Part shown: piece after piece, positions 60,435 through 64,000 of the stretch | Position numbering within the stretch: the stretch's first letter is position 1 | Layout: every line of letters starts with the position of its first letter | From: Antilocapra americana | Taxonomy: Eukaryota; Chordata; Mammalia; Artiodactyla; Antilocapridae | Direction of reading: 5' to 3' | Assembly: GCA_007570785.1 (NCBI GenBank) | Contig: ML660201.1 | Location: 45,865,577-45,929,576, forward strand | DNA: 64,000 nucleotides | Translations under genes and position numbers: made by a program | The notes under the pieces: model-generated | Told to the model about the DNA's origin: nothing | Seen by the model: only the letters and a program-made list of their open reading frames with translations | Database searches by the model: none

Positions 60435-60515
60435 CCTGAAGCCCGAGGAACCTGAGCCCAGAGAGAGAATAGTGTAGTCCTGGGGTCACACAGCACACGG
60501 GACCCAGCCAGGCCC
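60435..60515 (-). mobile_element. MIR fragment
   Basis: agcccgaggaacctgagcccagagagagaatagtgtagtcctggggtcacacagc resembles a reverse MIR. Confidence 0.55.
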
Positions 60516-60834
60516 GGGCAAGAGGTAGCTCATCGTGGAGTAAGTGCTGACTCTGGGTTTTACAGCCAGACCTTTGGGAGCAGACTTGGTCATCATCCCC
60601 ACTTGCAGACCACAAAGAAACAGGCTCCCTGGTGAGCAAGGAACCACTAGGGTCATGCTACAGGTTCCTGCTGTACAAAAGAGGGCTGAGGAGCACCGGG
60701 GAAGGGTGACTCAGACCGTGGCCCTAGCTCGCGCCCTGCCCTAGGGCCATCGAGGCAGGGGTGGGGTGGCCCATCCTAAGCGGTGGCACCTGATGGCACC
60801 AGATTCACCTTCTGGCAGCCTCTGTCAGCCGTGC

Positions 60835-61190
60835 TCAGTTCTGATTAAAGATCATTAAACATGAAATTAGCCCGTTTGTGTTACGGGTCCCCGGGGTGGC
60901 CAGTGATTATGACGTGCAGATGGCCGAGAACCCCGGCAGTGTGCAGGAGAGCCAGGCCAGGACGGGCGGTGCTACCAAAGGCAGGCAAGGCCGGGAGGCA
61001 GGCGCGGGGGCCGGGCTTTGTTTTCTCCTGCTCCTGTTGTGTAAACCCCCTTGCATTTCACAACAAATCACAGATAATTAATAAGTACATGCCCGTAATG
61101 AGCAGGCTTTTTAATAGAAGAAATTGGAAGATGCGGTGTCGAGTCATTATTTCACTCTGTCCCAGTCTCGCTCTATTTTTCCGTCTTCCC
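60835..61190. promoter_or_regulatory. Candidate element just upstream of exon 5
   Basis: Two A/T-rich blocks, gattaaagatcattaaacatgaaattagcccgtttgtgttacg and aacaaatcacagataattaataagtacatgcccgtaatgagcaggctttttaatagaag, surround a GC-richer centre. No repeat family is recognised. Its end is about 370 bp from the exon, so either an enhancer or a splicing-related role is conceivable. Confidence 0.4.
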
Positions 61191-61561
61191 CACTTCTCCC
61201 TTGGTTACTGCCTCATCCAGAGTCTCCGCGGACAGGCTGGCTGTCAGCCTACCGCCCGGCAGGCTGCCCGCTCTGCAAGGCAGAGACCCTGGTCCTAGAC
61301 TCAGGGAGCCCTGGGGGATCCCACCACAACCCCGGGGTACCACGTCCTCCTGGTGCCTGTGAGGGCCCCTGAGGATGATCTGGCTGGGGTGGGGGTCGGG
61401 CCTCCCCAGCCTGACTCATCCAGCGCTCCCTGGATGGCAGCTCTGGATGGGGAAGAGGGTGGGATCTGCCCTCCCCTCAAGGAATCTAAAGGGGCCATTC
61501 CAGCCAGGCCTCAGAGCTGGGGGTCCTGCATGATTGTTGAGGCCTCTCTCTCTCCCACCAG

Positions 61562-61606
61562 GAGGAAGACATCGTGTACTATGACGCCAAAGCCGATGCT
61601 GAGCTG
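61562..61606 (+). CDS. CACNA2D2: CACNA2D2 coding exon (about exon 5), 15 codons
   Basis: The exon encodes EEDIVYYDAKADAEL, an unmistakable alpha2delta-2 string following the previous exon's Asn-Ile-Lys. The acceptor is ctctctctcccaccag and the donor CTG|gtgagt. Length is 45 bp, phase 0 at both ends. The residues are acidic and lie in the extracellular N-terminal region. The next residues of the protein (Asp-Asp-Pro-Glu) must come from an exon beyond the window. Such a small exon depends on its strong pyrimidine tract and donor for recognition. The frame stays open into the intron for about 200 codons, which is chance. Confidence 0.96.
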
Positions 61607-62764
61607 GTGAGTGCCCCACCCTTGCTGGGGGGAGGAGGGTGGGCTGCTAGAGCCACGCTCCCCTCTTCTGAGACCTGTAGCCTGGGCTGGAAGAAGAGTG
61701 TTAGGACTCAGCACTCTGAGCCTGGCCTTGCAGGGTTGTGGCCACACAGCCCCCCACCCTGCACCTCCCACCACTCCCTAGAGACCCTGACCCCTCCAGG
61801 GCTGTGTCTCTGCGGCACCAAGGGGCACAACTTCGGTGCACAGTGCGGGGCGGACCCAGCCCATCCCTGGGCAGGATGGTCAGGCCCACAGACCTTCTCC
61901 CCTAGGTCAAATCAAGTGCCTCGTCGGGAGGGCAGAGGGCTGCTGCGTGCTGGGAGAACAGGGGAGAGAGGGAGCAGGCAGGGCTGGGGTGCGGGTGTAT
62001 TTCAGGTCAGTGCAGGTCCCTTTGCTGTGGTGAGGGGACCATGGCTTCAGTGTGCGGACTACCGCACAGCCAGGTCCCACCATCAGTGCTGGCCCTGGGC
62101 TAAGTCATCTCGCCCCTGCCAACCCCTCCATAGAGGCAGCCTGCAGCCTGTTCTTCAGATGAAGGAGAGGGCTCTGGCTCCTCAGGGGTCACCACCCCAG
62201 AAGTGGTGGCCCTAGGACTGGCCAGAGAGCCCGGAGCTACGGCTCTTCCGCCCCCGCCTCCCTGACTGGTTCATGTCTGCTTGGACAACCCTGCAACAGA
62301 GAGAGGTCCCCGTCACCAGAGGACTCACATGAAAGATGTGTGACCATTTGAGGTGTGAGGGGGCCTACAGAAGAGACCAGAGTGTCTGAGGGTGCAGGCA
62401 CATGGAACAGACTGTTTGGTGAACCTGTCAAGGCCCAAATTCATCTGCCTGCCTTGAGGCAAAAGCAGTTGAACCTGACTATCTCCTCTGTAAATGAGAG
62501 TGTCACAACTCAGTCTCTGGGGTCACCTGTGCTGGCTGGTGCGGGAGACCCCAAGTCTAGACTCCCACTCCCGGGCCTGTCAGCCCCGGGATGTATCTGA
62601 TAGCACCAAGAGGTGGGCAGGCAGGAAGGGATTCCTGCAGAGGATCTGTGGGTGCCAGGCCAGCCTCGGTGAGCCTTCAGGAGGGCAGGCGGGCAGGGGA
62701 CCCAAGAAGGCAGGGTGGGTGGGCTAAAGCAGGTGTGCTTCCCTCTTGGCTGAGCCTCCGTGGC

Positions 62765-62910
62765 TCCCAGAGAAGTTGCTAAAATTATAGCTGGAATCTG
62801 AAATTCAAATGAAGAACAAACCTTTAATTAGACCCTGAATCTAATTCCTTACCCCCCTCAGCAGCGGGCTGTAATTTTAGCAATCAGTACATTAAATATA
62901 AAACAGGAGA
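62765..62910. promoter_or_regulatory. AT-rich element with 16-bp inverted repeat
   Basis: TTGCTAAAATTATAGC at 62776-62791 and GCTGTAATTTTAGCAA at 62868-62883 are inverted copies with one mismatch, which in RNA would be a G-U pair. The 76-base spacer contains ctttaattagaccctgaatctaattcc. It is not a recognised repeat. It could be an enhancer with paired homeodomain sites or an RNA fold-back. Confidence 0.4.
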
Positions 62911-63204
62911 CTGTGGTTGCCCACCGTACGAAAACCCCAGGGCATGGGGGCAGCACTGAGGAGCTTCTGGGCCAGTCTGGTGCCCGACCTCTTCCCTGGA
63001 TTCCCCGTTCCCTACCTCTATATCACTGCCCCCAACCCCTTGGACATCTTCTAGGGGGAGGGGAGGCAAGGGATTGCCCAGGGAGGGGGATTCACCCCAG
63101 AGCAGGACTGGGTGAGCAGGGCCTAGGTCAGTGAGGCAAAAATCCCAGCCCTCTCAGCCCCGGTATAAATATCAGCACGCACACATTCCCCAACTCTCCT
63201 GCCT

Positions 63205-63435
63205 GTTGTGTTGTTTTGTTTTTTTAATCTTTGCCAGAGGTACAGTTAGAGATCTTTCTAGACCATTTACTTTTAAATTACCAGCCAGAAGGTGGGGGTA
63301 GGGGGGAAAGAAGGAAAGAAAAAGTTCGCCAGCTGATAGCTTATCAGAACAGAATCCAAATGTCACATTAGTTGGGAAAGTTGGGAGATTAAATTTTCCA
63401 GCGCCCTTCATCTGCCGCTGACATTTCGGGGGCTT
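63205..63435. promoter_or_regulatory. Candidate element with GATA palindrome
   Basis: CTGATAGCTTATCAG at 63333-63347 has two GATA words in opposite orientation with a 3-bp spacer. It sits in non-repeat sequence (ttactttttaaattacc-like before it; gggagattaaattttccagcgccc after it). The start of the stretch has a T-rich run (gttgttttgtttttttaatc). GATA-factor binding is inference. Confidence 0.4.
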
Positions 63436-64000
63436 TCTTCTCCTGCACTCCCCCTCCTCCCAGCAGAACGTGAGTCGCTCACGCCTGGGCTCCCTGGTGC
63501 TGACCTCCATGCTCAGCAGTTGCCTCTGCCCTGGCTTCTGAGGGTCTCCCCTAGGGTGTGCCGAGGTGGGCAACAAGCTGGCATCCTGGGTAAGGGGCAA
63601 AGGGAAGGCAGCAGATGGCTTGGGTTTTGCCATACAAAATCCACTCTTGAAGAGATGAAAAGGGTGTTTGTGCAGGAGGCCCTTCTGGCAAGCCTGCCCT
63701 CTGCGCGCCCCAACCCAGGCAGTAATTCATTCCCCGAGACCTGAGGGTGGACCCACAGCACTCCCCAGGTGGGGAGGGCACAGCTGGCCGGGTGGGGAAC
63801 ACGAGGGGCATGCCCAGGACCTAGAGAACAAGCGGTGGAGTTGGCCATCACATGAGATCCACCCGGGAGAGCCCACGAGCTCAGCCTGGTGCTGGGGGTG
63901 GTCACGGGGGACACTGAGGGGCAGTGAGGGAACCTGTGTCTGGTTCAGCTGCTTGCGCTCCCTCTCCCCAGGTCACGGAGCTCCTCAGCTCTGCCCGCCT

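Larger units (their letters stand above)
54210..61561 (+). other. CACNA2D2: CACNA2D2 intron (7.4 kb)
   Basis: Runs from gtaaga to an acceptor with a strong CT-rich tract (ggcctctctctctcccaccag). It contains MIR fragments, one truncated Bov-tA, a short tandem repeat near 57.8 kb, and two AT-rich candidate regulatory islands close to the downstream exon. No other gene was recognised in it. Confidence 0.92.
61607..64000 (+). other. CACNA2D2: CACNA2D2 intron, 5' part
   Basis: Intronic sequence from the gtgagt donor to the window end. It holds two AT-rich candidate elements near 62.8 and 63.3 kb and no clear ruminant SINE. An acceptor-like ccctctccccag ends at 63971, but the sequence after it does not translate to alpha2delta-2. 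Confidence 0.85.

Noticed and set aside
63972..64000. Possible exon after an acceptor-like ccctctccccag at the window end
   Set aside because: In phase 0 the following codons read Val-Thr-Glu-Leu-Leu, not the Asp-Asp-Pro-Glu that should follow exon 5 in alpha2delta-2. It is more likely intronic.

Overview
The window is nuclear DNA from a ruminant (cattle, sheep, goat or a close relative). This is shown by lineage-specific SINEs: tRNA-Glu-headed Bov-tA elements, a BovA/BovB-derived fragment, and CHR-type SINEs. Behind them lies an old mammalian layer of MIR, L2, L1M, MER5A and MER20. Nothing bacterial, plasmid or viral was recognised. The species cannot be settled from the sequence alone.

One gene was recognised. 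Three short exons on the + strand (16375-16491, 54150-54209, 61562-61606) encode consecutive pieces of the extracellular N-terminal region of CACNA2D2, the alpha2delta-2 auxiliary subunit of voltage-gated calcium channels. Each has a good acceptor and donor, all three are phase 0 at both ends, and joined they read in frame. By analogy with the human gene they are about coding exons 3 to 5. The signal-peptide exon and the next upstream exon were not found in 1-16374. The following exon, which should begin with Asp-Asp-Pro-Glu, was not found before 64000. The whole window therefore appears to be internal to one gene.

Layout: 1-16374 is the 3' part of an upstream intron; 16492-54149 is a 37.7 kb intron; 54210-61561 is a 7.4 kb intron; 61607-64000 is the start of the next intron. 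The introns are GC-rich and hold few young repeats. Many short AT-rich islands break the GC-rich background. Several contain paired or palindromic transcription-factor-like motifs: a GATA palindrome, an inverted TAATCC pair, inverted octamers, a four-copy TAATCAG dyad and twin CACGTG boxes. These are the best candidates for intronic enhancers, but conservation could not be tested here.

No previously undescribed biological system was found. The points most worth a second look are the motif-rich islands, a 16-bp inverted repeat at 62776-62883, a TGATGG-type minisatellite near 41.6-42.1 kb, and several nested SINE insertions with target-site duplications. Most long open frames here are accidents of GC-rich intronic sequence.
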